A stretch of DNA of 64,000 nt from Lacrimispora xylanolytica (GTDB lineage Bacteria > Bacillota > Clostridia > Lachnospirales > Lachnospiraceae). Below are positions 23,576 to 32,149 of the stretch, in pieces. The notes beneath the pieces are model-generated. The model was not told where the DNA came from, searched no databases, and saw only the letters and a list, made by a program, of their open reading frames with translations. A program made the translations under genes and the position numbers. The DNA lies in NCBI RefSeq assembly GCF_026723765.1, contig NZ_CP113524.1, positions 1,783,001 through 1,847,000 of the forward strand, written 5' to 3'. Position 1 is the first letter of the stretch, and the number at the start of each line of letters is the position of its first letter.

Positions 23576-24352
23576 ATGAGAAAAAAGACTGGATATGCAG
23601 CTTTTGCTGTTCTTATTGGTCTGGTGATTACCTTATCCCAGGGCTGTGGAGGCAAAGACAGCAGATATACGTACCGGGATGCAGGGATCACTGCCTTACA
23701 GGAAGGTAATTACGAGGAGGCAATCGCGTCCTTTGATAAGGCCATTCATTCCTCAAAAGGTCTGGTCCAGAAGGTGGATATCGATATATTAAAATATCGG
23801 GCGGAAGCAGAGTTTTTAGCAGGTAATTATAAAGAAGCCGGAGAAACGTATGATAAGCTCATAAAAGCTGACGGTAAAAAACCGGAATATTTAAATCTGC
23901 GTTCCATATCAAGAGCGGAAGCAGGAGATTTAACCGGAGCCTTGGAGGATTACAAAAAGAGCGGGGAAACGGAAAAGGATTTTAAATCCCCGGGAAAACT
24001 AAATGCCCTTCTATCCGTAGGAGCTCTTATGGAAAAGAACGGAGCGATAGAGGATGCCATGGCTCTGTATCAGGAGGCTTTAACAGCAGGGCAAAAGGGT
24101 GCCAGACTCTACAATCAGCTGGGGCTTTTAAGTATGGCAAAGAAAGACTATGATTCCGCCTTAAGTTATTTTGACCGGGGTCTTTCCTCCGAAGACAGCG
24201 GTGAGGTGCCTGAGCTCTTATTTAATCAGGCAGTTGCCAGGGAGTATAAGGGAGATTTTAAAGAGGCCCTGACATTGATGCAGAAGTATGTCTCCGTTCA
24301 CGGTCCAGATGAGGCCGCGGAGCGGGAGATCACGTTTTTAAAGACGAGATAG
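23576..24352 (+). CDS. Tetratricopeptide-repeat protein, probably exported or lipid-anchored
   Basis: A 258-aa protein with an N-terminal hydrophobic signal (residues 7-22) ending SQGCGG, a loose lipobox with Cys near residue 24. The rest is TPR helices: AITALQEGNYEEAIASFDKA, AEAEFLAGNYKEAGETYDKL, RAEAGDLTGALEDYKKS, NQLGLLSMAKKDYDSALSYF and VAREYKGDFKEALTLMQKY. It is a protein-binding scaffold; partner unknown. ATG 23576 has GGAG about 9 nt upstream; upstream in-frame starts fall within dut. It sits between dut and hflX. Confidence 0.88.
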   Translation: MRKKTGYAAFAVLIGLVITLSQGCGGKDSRYTYRDAGITALQEGNYEEAIASFDKAIHSSKGLVQKVDIDILKYRAEAEFLAGNYKEAGETYDKLIKADGKKPEYLNLRSISRAEAGDLTGALEDYKKSGETEKDFKSPGKLNALLSVGALMEKNGAIEDAMALYQEALTAGQKGARLYNQLGLLSMAKKDYDSALSYFDRGLSSEDSGEVPELLFNQAVAREYKGDFKEALTLMQKYVSVHGPDEAAEREITFLKTR

Positions 24353-24365
24353 GTTGGTTGAATCT

Positions 24366-25610
24366 ATGGGAGAACTAATTGATTTAAAAGAAATAGAAGA
24401 AAAGGTCATACTCATCGCTGTCAGTACAGGGGATGGGGATGATACCATTGCTTCCGTTGATGAGCTGGAAGAGCTTGTGAAAACAGCGGGAGCAGTGACT
24501 GTGGATAAGATGATACAGAACCGGGAACGGATCCATCCAGGAACCTATCTTGGAAAGGGCAAGATCCAGGAGGTGAAGGAACGGGCGTGGGAGCTTGATG
24601 CTACAGGTGTGGTTTGTGATGATGAGCTCTCTCCTGCACAGCTTCGAAATCTGGAACAGGCACTGGATATGAAGGTGATGGACCGAACCATGGTAATCCT
24701 CGATATCTTTGCTGCCAGGGCCAGTACCAGAGAGGGAAAGATTCAGGTAGAGCTTGCCCAGTTAAAATACAGGGCTGCCCGTCTGGTGGGGCTCAGAAGC
24801 TCTTTATCCCGTCTGGGAGGCGGAATCGGAACCAGGGGACCTGGTGAGAAGAAGCTGGAGATGGACCGCCGTTTGATACACGACCGAATCAGTATCTTGA
24901 AAGCGGAGCTTGAGGATGTAAAACGCCACCGGGAAGTCGCAAGGCAGCAGAGGGACAAAAATCACGTAACCGTGGCTGCCATCGTAGGTTATACCAATGC
25001 GGGTAAATCCACGTTGCTTAACCGGCTTACTGATGCAGGAATTCTGGCTGAGGACAAGCTGTTTGCGACACTGGATCCTACCACCAGAAACCTAAACCTT
25101 CCTGGCGGACAGCAGATACTTCTTACGGATACCGTAGGATTTATTAGAAAACTGCCTCATCATCTGATTGAAGCCTTTAAAAGTACGCTGGAGGAGGCAA
25201 AATACAGTGATATCATCCTTCACGTGGTAGATGCCTCAAATCCTAACATGGATATGCAGATGTATGTAGTGTATGAGACCCTCAGGGAGCTGAAGGTCAG
25301 CGATAAGGTGATGGTAACTGTTTTTAACAAAATGGATGCAGCAGACCCTCAAACCACTCTTCGGGACGTTACCTCTGATCATCAGGTGAAGATTTCGGCC
25401 AGGACAGGAGAGGGGCTTGATGAGCTTTTAAGCCTTGTGGAAACGATTTTACGAAATCAGAAAATACATCTAGAAAAAGTCTATTCCTACAACGAAGCAG
25501 GTAAGATCCAGCTGATCCGTAAGTATGGACAGCTGTTAGCAGAAGAATACCGGGACGACGGTATCTATGTAAGTGCTTATGTACCATCGGAGTTGTTTGC
25601 CAGTTTATAA
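24366..25610 (+). CDS. hflX: GTPase HflX
   Basis: Ribosome-associated GTPase (about 414 aa) that splits stalled or stressed 70S ribosomes. The N-terminal HflX domain has VDKMIQNRERIHPGTYLGKG and VCDDELSPAQLRNLE, then a helical linker with GGGIGTRGPGEKKLE. The G domain follows with G1 GYTNAGKST, G2 DPTTR, G3 DTVGF and G4 NKMD. ATG 24366 gives the usual N-terminus (MGELIDLKE); the ribosome site is weak, and the TTG at 24354 is an alternative. It begins 14 nt after the TPR stop and ends in a strong hairpin. Confidence 0.94.
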   Translation: MGELIDLKEIEEKVILIAVSTGDGDDTIASVDELEELVKTAGAVTVDKMIQNRERIHPGTYLGKGKIQEVKERAWELDATGVVCDDELSPAQLRNLEQALDMKVMDRTMVILDIFAARASTREGKIQVELAQLKYRAARLVGLRSSLSRLGGGIGTRGPGEKKLEMDRRLIHDRISILKAELEDVKRHREVARQQRDKNHVTVAAIVGYTNAGKSTLLNRLTDAGILAEDKLFATLDPTTRNLNLPGGQQILLTDTVGFIRKLPHHLIEAFKSTLEEAKYSDIILHVVDASNPNMDMQMYVVYETLRELKVSDKVMVTVFNKMDAADPQTTLRDVTSDHQVKISARTGEGLDELLSLVETILRNQKIHLEKVYSYNEAGKIQLIRKYGQLLAEEYRDDGIYVSAYVPSELFASL

Positions 25611-25641
25611 GGCAGAGCCGATGTAATTAACGACGAAAGAA

Positions 25642-25695
25642 AACACAATATGTAGAAGTGGTGTTAAAAAACCAATCTACATATTGTGTTTTTTA
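25642..25695 (+). terminator. Terminator of hflX whose arms contain NrdR-box sequences
   Basis: A perfect 15-bp inverted repeat, AACACAATATGTAGA (25642-25656) / TCTACATATTGTGTT (25676-25690), is followed by TTTTTA, making a strong terminator 30 nt after hflX. Confidence 0.88.
25643..25689 (+). promoter_or_regulatory. Tandem NrdR boxes upstream of nrdD
   Basis: ACACAATATGTAGAAG (25643-25658) and AATCTACATATTGTGT (25674-25689) match the NrdR-box consensus acaCwAtATaTwGtgt at 12 and 13 of 16 positions. All strongly conserved positions (C, A, AT, T, G) are kept. Their starts are 31 bp apart, the usual three-turn spacing. The second overlaps the -35 box, so NrdR with dATP would block nrdD transcription. 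Confidence 0.78.
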
Positions 25696-25712
25696 TTTCG
25701 CTCTGTTATAAT
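25684..25712 (+). promoter_or_regulatory. Predicted sigma-A promoter of nrdD
   Basis: TTGTGT (25684-25689), 17-bp spacer, TATAAT (25707-25712), about 60 nt before nrdD. The -35 lies inside the right arm of the hflX terminator and inside the second NrdR box. Confidence 0.75.
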
Positions 25713-25773
25713 ACTTTTGTGTTTTAATTTTGAAGTCAAAAAGGGGTTCTTATAGGAAAGGAGTTAGGTTTTA

Positions 25774-28143
25774 ATGATCCAGGTGGTTAAAAGAGATGGG
25801 GAAATAGCTGAATTCAGCCTAGTTAAGATCACAGAAGCCATTAAGAAAGCGTTTAAGGCGACACAAAAAGAGTATAACGATGAGATTTTACAGTTGTTGT
25901 CTCTCCGGGTAACAGCAGATTTCCAGACCAAGATGTCAGAAAGCCAGGTATCTGTGGAGGAAATTCAGGACAGTGTGGAGCACGTGTTAGAGCAGGCCGG
26001 ATATACAGATGTGGCAAAGGCTTATATCCTTTACAGAAAGCAGAGAGAAAAAGTCCGGAATATGAAGAATACGATTCTGGATTACAAAGATGTGGTAAAC
26101 AGCTATGTGAAGGTGGAGGACTGGAGAGTCAAGGAAAACTCTACGGTTACATATTCCGTAGGAGGTCTGATCTTAAGTAATTCCGGTGCTGTTACGGCAA
26201 ATTACTGGCTGTCAGAAATATACGATCAGGAAATTGCAGATTCTCATAGAAATGCAGATGTACATATTCATGATTTATCCATGCTGACCGGTTATTGTGC
26301 AGGCTGGTCCTTAAAGCAGCTTTTGATGGAAGGCCTTGGCGGTATTCCAGGTAAGATTACCTCTTCACCGGCAAAGCATTTATCTGTGCTATGCAATCAG
26401 ATGGTTAATTTCCTCGGAATCATGCAGAATGAATGGGCTGGCGCACAGGCATTTTCCTCCTTTGATACGTATCTGGCACCTTTTGTAAAGGCAGATAACT
26501 TACCATATGGGGAAGTGAAAAAATGCATTGAGAGCTTTATTTTCGGCGTAAACACTCCAAGCCGCTGGGGAACACAGGCACCCTTTTCCAATATCACTCT
26601 GGACTGGACGGTACCATCTGATATGGCAGAACTTAATGCCATCGTAGGTGGAAAAGAGATGGATTTTAAGTACAAAGACTGCAAACAGGAAATGGATATG
26701 GTCAATAAAGCGTTTATCGAGACCATGATCGAAGGGGATGCCAATGGAAGAGGCTTCCAGTATCCCATTCCCACCTATTCCATTACAAAGGATTTTGACT
26801 GGTCCGATACAGAAAACAACCGACTTCTTTTTGAAATGACATCCAAGTATGGAACTCCTTATTTTTCTAACTATATAAACAGCGACATGGAGCCAAGCGA
26901 TGTAAGAAGCATGTGCTGCCGCTTACGCCTTGATCTGCGGGAACTTAGAAGAAAGACTGGAGGCTTCTTCGGCTCTGGGGAAAGTACCGGTTCTGTAGGC
27001 GTCGTGACCATTAATATGCCAAGAATCGCTTATCTGGCTAAGGATGAAGCCGACTTTATGAGTCGTCTGGATCACATGATGGATATTTCCGCCAGATCCT
27101 TAAAGGTAAAGCGTGAGGTCATTACGAAGCTTTTAAACCAGGGCCTCTATCCCTATACCAAACGGTATCTTGGCACCTTTGAAAATCATTTCTCCACCAT
27201 AGGCTTAATCGGAATGAACGAAGTAGGGTTAAATGCCAGGTGGCTGAAAGAAGATTTATCAAAGGCAAGAACTCAGAAGTTTACAAAAGACGTATTAAAC
27301 CATATGAGAGAAAGGCTCTCTGATTATCAGGAACAATACGGCGACCTTTATAACCTGGAAGCAACTCCGGCAGAATCCACGGCTTACCGTCTTGCCAAGC
27401 ATGATAAAGAGCGCTATCCGGGAATTAAGACTGCCGGGAAGGAAGGAGATACTCCTTACTATACCAACAGCTCCCACCTTCCTGTGGAGTTTACGGCAGA
27501 TATCTTTGATGCTCTGGATATCCAGGATGAGCTTCAGACGCTTTATACCTCCGGAACGGTATTCCATGCGTTTTTAGGAGAGAAGCTCCCGGACTGGCAG
27601 GCGGCTGCCAAGCTGGTAAAAACCATAGCGGAGCATTATAAGCTGCCTTATTATACCATGTCCCCGACCTATTCCATTTGTGCGGAGCACGGGTACTTAT
27701 CAGGAGAGCATAAGATCTGTCCCCACTGTGAAAAACCGGCAGAAGTATACAGCCGGATTACTGGTTATTACCGTCCGGTGCAGAACTGGAATGAGGGAAA
27801 AACCCAGGAATATAAAAACCGGATCACCTACAATCCGCTGGGTCTTTCAAAGAATAAGGTATCCTCTGAGGAAAAAGCACAGAAGGTACTTACTAAGAAA
27901 ACAGAGATTCCAACGGGAGCATATCTGTTTACCACAAAGACATGTCCAAACTGCCGTACGGCAAAGGAATTCCTGGAACATGTAGAATATGAAACTGTGG
28001 ATGCAGAGGAAAATGCAGAACTGGCGCAAGCCCTTGGGATCATGCAGGCGCCTACGCTGGTAGTGGTAAAGGAAGGTCTGATTCATAAGATTACCAATGC
28101 TTCTGATATTAGAAAGTATGCAGAGCGGGCAGGGCAGTTATAA
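25774..28143 (+). CDS. nrdD: Anaerobic ribonucleoside-triphosphate reductase with C-terminal redoxin domain
   Basis: Class III ribonucleotide reductase (789 aa), which makes dNTPs with a glycyl radical. Residues 1-90 form an ATP-cone for allosteric control (VVKRDGEIAEFSLVKITEAI). The barrel follows, with NTPSRWGTQAPFSN and GFFGSGESTGSVGVVTINMPR. Zinc ligands C-AEH and CPHC near 632-655 precede the radical segment RITGYYRPVQNWN with likely G664. Residues about 710-789 are an added glutaredoxin/NrdH-like domain with C724-PN-C727 and a cis-Pro loop (MQAPTLVVV), suggesting a redoxin-dependent rather than formate-dependent enzyme. The activase gene nrdG is not adjacent or in the window. AAAGGAG precedes ATG. 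Confidence 0.96.
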   Translation: MIQVVKRDGEIAEFSLVKITEAIKKAFKATQKEYNDEILQLLSLRVTADFQTKMSESQVSVEEIQDSVEHVLEQAGYTDVAKAYILYRKQREKVRNMKNTILDYKDVVNSYVKVEDWRVKENSTVTYSVGGLILSNSGAVTANYWLSEIYDQEIADSHRNADVHIHDLSMLTGYCAGWSLKQLLMEGLGGIPGKITSSPAKHLSVLCNQMVNFLGIMQNEWAGAQAFSSFDTYLAPFVKADNLPYGEVKKCIESFIFGVNTPSRWGTQAPFSNITLDWTVPSDMAELNAIVGGKEMDFKYKDCKQEMDMVNKAFIETMIEGDANGRGFQYPIPTYSITKDFDWSDTENNRLLFEMTSKYGTPYFSNYINSDMEPSDVRSMCCRLRLDLRELRRKTGGFFGSGESTGSVGVVTINMPRIAYLAKDEADFMSRLDHMMDISARSLKVKREVITKLLNQGLYPYTKRYLGTFENHFSTIGLIGMNEVGLNARWLKEDLSKARTQKFTKDVLNHMRERLSDYQEQYGDLYNLEATPAESTAYRLAKHDKERYPGIKTAGKEGDTPYYTNSSHLPVEFTADIFDALDIQDELQTLYTSGTVFHAFLGEKLPDWQAAAKLVKTIAEHYKLPYYTMSPTYSICAEHGYLSGEHKICPHCEKPAEVYSRITGYYRPVQNWNEGKTQEYKNRITYNPLGLSKNKVSSEEKAQKVLTKKTEIPTGAYLFTTKTCPNCRTAKEFLEHVEYETVDAEENAELAQALGIMQAPTLVVVKEGLIHKITNASDIRKYAERAGQL

Positions 28144-28163
28144 AGAACGGCCTTAGAAGAGTA

Positions 28164-28213
28164 TATAAAAAAATGCGTCTTGACTGGCTTTAAAGGCCGC
28201 TCAAGGCGCATTT
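28164..28213. terminator. Bidirectional terminator between nrdD and the Rrf2 gene
   Basis: AAATGCGTCTTGA (28171-28183) pairs with TCAAGGCGCATTT (28201-28213) through one G-U. The left flank is A-rich, so the minus-strand transcript of the Rrf2 gene ends in TTTTTTTATA; the plus side has a shorter T-run. Confidence 0.82.
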
Positions 28214-28241
28214 CCATGCTAAAGTATGGGTATTACGGATA

Positions 28242-28682
28242 CTATATCTCATAATGATGATATTCACGGTCCAATCTTCTTTGTTCTTCCACCAGGTCAG
28301 CAAGGGTAATATTGTCGATGACACCGGAGATTGCGTCGTCCAGCTTCTTCCATACCATAAGGCTTGCACAGATATCTGCACGATGGCAGTGGTTTACCTC
28401 ATCCTCCATACAGGCGACTGGGACTAAACTGCCCTCAGCAAGCCGTAGAATCATGCCAACGGTATATTCCGAAGGATCCTTAGTAAGAAAATACCCTCCC
28501 TTGGCACCTCTGCGGCTTTTCACGAGACCGGCCCGGCTTAGGATGGTTACAATCTGTTCTAAGTACTTGTCCGAAATTTCCTGACGCTGAGCCACCTGAT
28601 TAATCTTTGTACATTCGTTGGGATGAAGTGCAAATTCAAGCATCATACGAAGCGCATAACGCCCCTTGGTAGAAAATGTCAT
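28242..28682 (-). CDS. Rrf2 family transcriptional regulator (IscR-like)
   Basis: A 146-aa winged-helix regulator. The N-terminal segment TFSTKGRYALRMMLEFALHP and the HTH INQVAQRQEISDKYLEQI with the wing GGYFLTKDPSEYTV are typical. Three cysteines in ACMEDEVNHCHRADICA (C-x7-C-x5-C) are placed to bind an Fe-S cluster as in IscR, so it may sense iron-sulfur or redox status. No isc/suf genes are nearby; it is divergent from a MATE exporter gene. AAGGAG lies about 10 nt before ATG. Ligand and targets are inferred. Confidence 0.92.
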   Translation of the reverse strand: MTFSTKGRYALRMMLEFALHPNECTKINQVAQRQEISDKYLEQIVTILSRAGLVKSRRGAKGGYFLTKDPSEYTVGMILRLAEGSLVPVACMEDEVNHCHRADICASLMVWKKLDDAISGVIDNITLADLVEEQRRLDREYHHYEI

Positions 28683-28735
28683 TGCTAAAAATCTCCTTCC
28701 TAATTATTCTTATCTGTTTAGTAGGATATTAGTGT

Positions 28736-28764
28736 ATTTTACACGAAATACCAGAAAAAGTAAA
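28736..28764 (-). promoter_or_regulatory. Predicted promoter of the Rrf2 gene with a possible operator
   Basis: On the minus strand TTTACT (28764-28759), 17-bp spacer, TAAAAT (28741-28736). Directly downstream is ATACACTAATAT (28737-28726). A related sequence, GTATACTAATAC, occurs on the plus strand at 28803-28814 near the MATE gene; the two share ACTAATA. Confidence 0.55.
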
Positions 28765-28849
28765 CCTTAAATTCTCCGGCTTCCCAATTTGGTAAAATGG
28801 ATGTATACTAATACACATTGGGAGGACTGGAGAAGAGCAGGAGGATCAT

Positions 28850-30223
28850 GTGAGTAAAAAACAAAGAGCAGATCATGTAATTATGACAGAAGGTGTTATT
28901 TGGAAACAGCTGCTTGCTTTTTCCATGCCGCTTCTCATCGGAAACTTATTTCAGCAGCTTTACAACACCGCGGATTCCATCGTTGTAGGTAATTTCGTGG
29001 GAAGTGAAGCCCTGGCAGCCGTAGGTTCCAGTAATTCCCTGATTAATTTAATCATTGGTATGTCAATGGGAATCGGTACCGGAGCGGGAGTTATCATATC
29101 CCAGTATTATGGAGCAAAGGATGAGGAAAAGCTTTATGATGCCGTCCATACATCCATTGCTTTAAGCCTGTTAGGAGGCGTCCTTTTGACAATACTTGGC
29201 GTCGTTTTGTCCCCGGTTCTCTTGATCTGGATGGGGACACCAGCTGAGGTATTGCCTGGCGCTATCTCCTTTTTGAGAATTTTCTTTCTGGGCTCCATTT
29301 TTAATCTGGTGTATAATATGGGGGCAGGAATCCTTAGGGCAGTGGGCGATTCCAAACGGCCTCTTTATTATCTTTGCGTTTCCTCTGTGGTGAATATTGT
29401 ACTGGATCTTGTGTTTGTGGTTCTCTTTCAGATGGGAACAGCAGGCGCTGGATTTGCGACGGTAATTGCTCAGGCAGTCTCTTCTGTGCTGGTTGTGATG
29501 GCACTGATGAGAACAAAGGAAAGCCATCGGCTTATCCTATCGAAGATACGAATCGATAAGAAGATGATGAACAGAATCTTAAAGCTTGGAATCCCAAGCG
29601 GTATTCAGCAGTCAATTATTTCCCTGTCAAACGTTGTGGTCCAGGCCAATGTAAACAGCTACGGAGCTGCTGCCATGGCTGGATTTGGTGCTTATTCGAA
29701 AATCGATGGTTTCGCCATGCTGCCCCTTCAAAGCTTCTGTCTGGCCGCTACGACCTTTACCGGTCAGAACATCGGTGCGGGTAAATGGAAACGGGTGAAA
29801 CAGGGAATATTACAGGGAATCATCATAAGCATGATATACACGCTACTTATTTCCGTTGTATTGTTTCTGGATGCCGAGCGCATTCTTTCGATATTTTCAC
29901 CGGATAAAGATGTCATCGCTTATGGAAATGCCACTATGCTGATTCTTCTTCCGTTTTACTGGACCCTTGCTATTCATCAGATATTAATGGGCAGTATCAG
30001 AGGCAGTGGGCGAACCATAGTCTCCATGCTGATCGGCGTTGGAAACATGTGTATTCTTCGTATGATATACATTAATCTATTGGTTCCGTTTTTCCCCAGT
30101 TTTGAAGCAGTGATGTGGTGTTATCCTATCACATGGATAACAACGACGATTATGGATATTATTTACGCCTTAAAGGCAAAATGGATACCTACAGACATTG
30201 ATAAAAAGATAGGAGATAAATAA
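28850..30223 (+). CDS. MATE family efflux transporter
   Basis: A 457-aa integral membrane protein with twelve predicted helices and the MATE start pattern GVIWKQLLAFSMPLLIGNLFQQLYNTADSIVVG, followed by GMSMGIGTGAGVIISQYYGA. The second half repeats the pattern (LGIPSGIQQSIISLSNVVVQ). It exports drugs or cationic compounds using Na+ or H+. GTG 28850 is the start, with AGGAGG 5 nt upstream; the ATG at 28847 runs straight into TGA. It is followed 2 nt later by nadE. Possible control by the divergent Rrf2 protein. Confidence 0.94.
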   Translation: MSKKQRADHVIMTEGVIWKQLLAFSMPLLIGNLFQQLYNTADSIVVGNFVGSEALAAVGSSNSLINLIIGMSMGIGTGAGVIISQYYGAKDEEKLYDAVHTSIALSLLGGVLLTILGVVLSPVLLIWMGTPAEVLPGAISFLRIFFLGSIFNLVYNMGAGILRAVGDSKRPLYYLCVSSVVNIVLDLVFVVLFQMGTAGAGFATVIAQAVSSVLVVMALMRTKESHRLILSKIRIDKKMMNRILKLGIPSGIQQSIISLSNVVVQANVNSYGAAAMAGFGAYSKIDGFAMLPLQSFCLAATTFTGQNIGAGKWKRVKQGILQGIIISMIYTLLISVVLFLDAERILSIFSPDKDVIAYGNATMLILLPFYWTLAIHQILMGSIRGSGRTIVSMLIGVGNMCILRMIYINLLVPFFPSFEAVMWCYPITWITTTIMDIIYALKAKWIPTDIDKKIGDK

Positions 30224-30225
30224 GG

Positions 30226-32136
30226 ATGAAACATGGATATATCCGGGTTGCGGCAGCGACCCCTGACGTAAAAGTGGCAGATCCGGAATTTAACCGGGAA
30301 AAAATCTGTGAGCTGATTAAAGAAGCAATAAGAAACCATGTAAAAATTATCGTGTTCCCTGAACTTTGTCTTACTTCCTATACCTGCGGAGATCTTTTCG
30401 GACAGGATGCTCTGCTCCACAAAGCAAAAAAGGAACTGAAAGAGATTTTAAAGGCAACCAAGGGCCATGATATCCTTGTTTTTCTCGGCATGCCATGGGA
30501 GAACCTTGGAAAGCTTTATAACACAGCAGTAGCGGTGCAGGACGGTAGGATTCTTGGAATTGTTCCAAAGAAGAATCTCCCTAACTATTCTGAATTCTAT
30601 GAGCTTCGCTATTTTGAATCAGGCAATGAAATTCCTGTTTTCACCAAATGGGAAGGGCAGGATATCCCGATGGGAACGAACTTAATCTTTGCCTGTGAGG
30701 ACATTCCAGGTCTTATGATAGCGGCTGAGGTCTGTGAGGATGCCTGGGTTCCAAACCCCCCTTCCATTCGTCACGCACTGGCAGGAGCTACGGTCATTGT
30801 AAACTGTTCTGCCAGCGATGAAACAACGGGGAAGGATATATATAGAAGAAGCCTGATCACAGGCCATTCTGCCTGCCTGGTGTGCGGTTACATCTATTCC
30901 AATGCAGGAGAAGGAGAATCCACCCAGGATCTCGTGTTTGGCGGCCAGAATCTCATTGCGGAAAATGGAACGCTCCTGGCTGAATCCAAGCGGTTTGGCA
31001 ACGAGACCGTATATGGAGACATGGATCTGGAGCGCATCAATCATGAGAGACGGCGGATGACAACCTTTCCTCCTGCGGACAGAAGCAATTACACCGTAAT
31101 TCCCTTCCCCATGAAAAAAGAAGAGCTTCACTTAAAACGCCATATCGACCCAAGGCCCTTTGTCCCGGATAATGAAGCGGAGAGAAGCAGACGCTGTGAA
31201 GAAATCATTGCCATTCAGGCAATGGGGTTAAAAAAGAGACTTTCTCATACTGGATGCCGAAGTGCGGTCATCGGTATTTCCGGAGGTCTGGATTCTACCC
31301 TTGCGCTCCTTATCACAGCAAGAGCCTTTGATATGCTGGAGATACCAAGAAATCAGATTCATTCGGTGACCATGCCCTGCTTTGGAACTACGGACAGGAC
31401 GTATCAGAATGCCTGCCAGCTGACCAAAGAACTGGGGGCTGAGCTGACAGAGGTCAATATAAAAGAAGCGGTTACCATTCATTTCAGGGATATTGGACAC
31501 GATCCTGACGTTCATGATGTGACGTACGAAAACTCCCAGGCCAGGGAGAGAACTCAGATCCTTATGGACTTGGCTAACCGGTTCAATGGTCTGGTGGTCG
31601 GAACGGGAGATATGTCTGAGCTGGCCCTGGGCTGGGCCACCTATAACGGTGATCATATGTCCATGTACGGAGTCAATGCGTCGGTGCCAAAGACATTGGT
31701 GCGCCATCTGGTGCGGTATTATGCAGATACCTGCGAGGAAGAGACCTTAAAAGAGGTACTGCTGGATGTCCTTGATACCCCGGTCAGTCCAGAGCTTCTG
31801 CCGCCAAAGGACGGAGAAATCGCTCAGAAAACCGAGGACCTTGTAGGGCCTTACGAGCTTCACGATTTCTTCCTGTACCAGATTCTAAGATTTGGCTACC
31901 ATCCGGAAAAAATCTACCGGATGGCTGTTTACGCATTTCGGGGTCAATATGAAGATGAGATTATTTTAAAATGGCTCAAGGTCTTTTACAAAAGATTCTT
32001 CAGCCAGCAGTTTAAGCGCTCCTGTATGCCGGACGGTCCAAAGGTTGGATCGGTAGCGGTATCACCAAGAGGAGATTTAAGAATGCCAAGCGATGCGGTA
32101 AGTCGTCTGTGGCTGGAAGAATTGGATCATTTATAG
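30226..32136 (+). CDS. nadE: Glutamine-dependent NAD+ synthase
   Basis: A 636-aa two-domain enzyme that makes NAD+ from deamido-NAD with ATP and ammonia from glutamine. Residues 1-280 are a nitrilase-fold glutaminase: FPELCLTSY (Glu), VPKKNLPNY (Lys) and AAEVCEDAW (catalytic Cys). Residues about 330-636 are the synthetase with the PP-loop GISGGLDSTLALL, the ENSQARERTQILMDLAN helix and GTGDMSELALGWATYNGDH. The start lies 2 nt after the MATE stop, with AGGAG overlapping the end of that gene, so the two are probably one transcript. Confidence 0.96.
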   Translation: MKHGYIRVAAATPDVKVADPEFNREKICELIKEAIRNHVKIIVFPELCLTSYTCGDLFGQDALLHKAKKELKEILKATKGHDILVFLGMPWENLGKLYNTAVAVQDGRILGIVPKKNLPNYSEFYELRYFESGNEIPVFTKWEGQDIPMGTNLIFACEDIPGLMIAAEVCEDAWVPNPPSIRHALAGATVIVNCSASDETTGKDIYRRSLITGHSACLVCGYIYSNAGEGESTQDLVFGGQNLIAENGTLLAESKRFGNETVYGDMDLERINHERRRMTTFPPADRSNYTVIPFPMKKEELHLKRHIDPRPFVPDNEAERSRRCEEIIAIQAMGLKKRLSHTGCRSAVIGISGGLDSTLALLITARAFDMLEIPRNQIHSVTMPCFGTTDRTYQNACQLTKELGAELTEVNIKEAVTIHFRDIGHDPDVHDVTYENSQARERTQILMDLANRFNGLVVGTGDMSELALGWATYNGDHMSMYGVNASVPKTLVRHLVRYYADTCEEETLKEVLLDVLDTPVSPELLPPKDGEIAQKTEDLVGPYELHDFFLYQILRFGYHPEKIYRMAVYAFRGQYEDEIILKWLKVFYKRFFSQQFKRSCMPDGPKVGSVAVSPRGDLRMPSDAVSRLWLEELDHL

Positions 32137-32149
32137 AAAGAGGTATGTT

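Noticed and set aside
31228-31707. A 159-codon minus-strand frame inside nadE
   Set aside because: It lies opposite the synthetase domain of NadE, lacks a ribosome site and shows no family motif.
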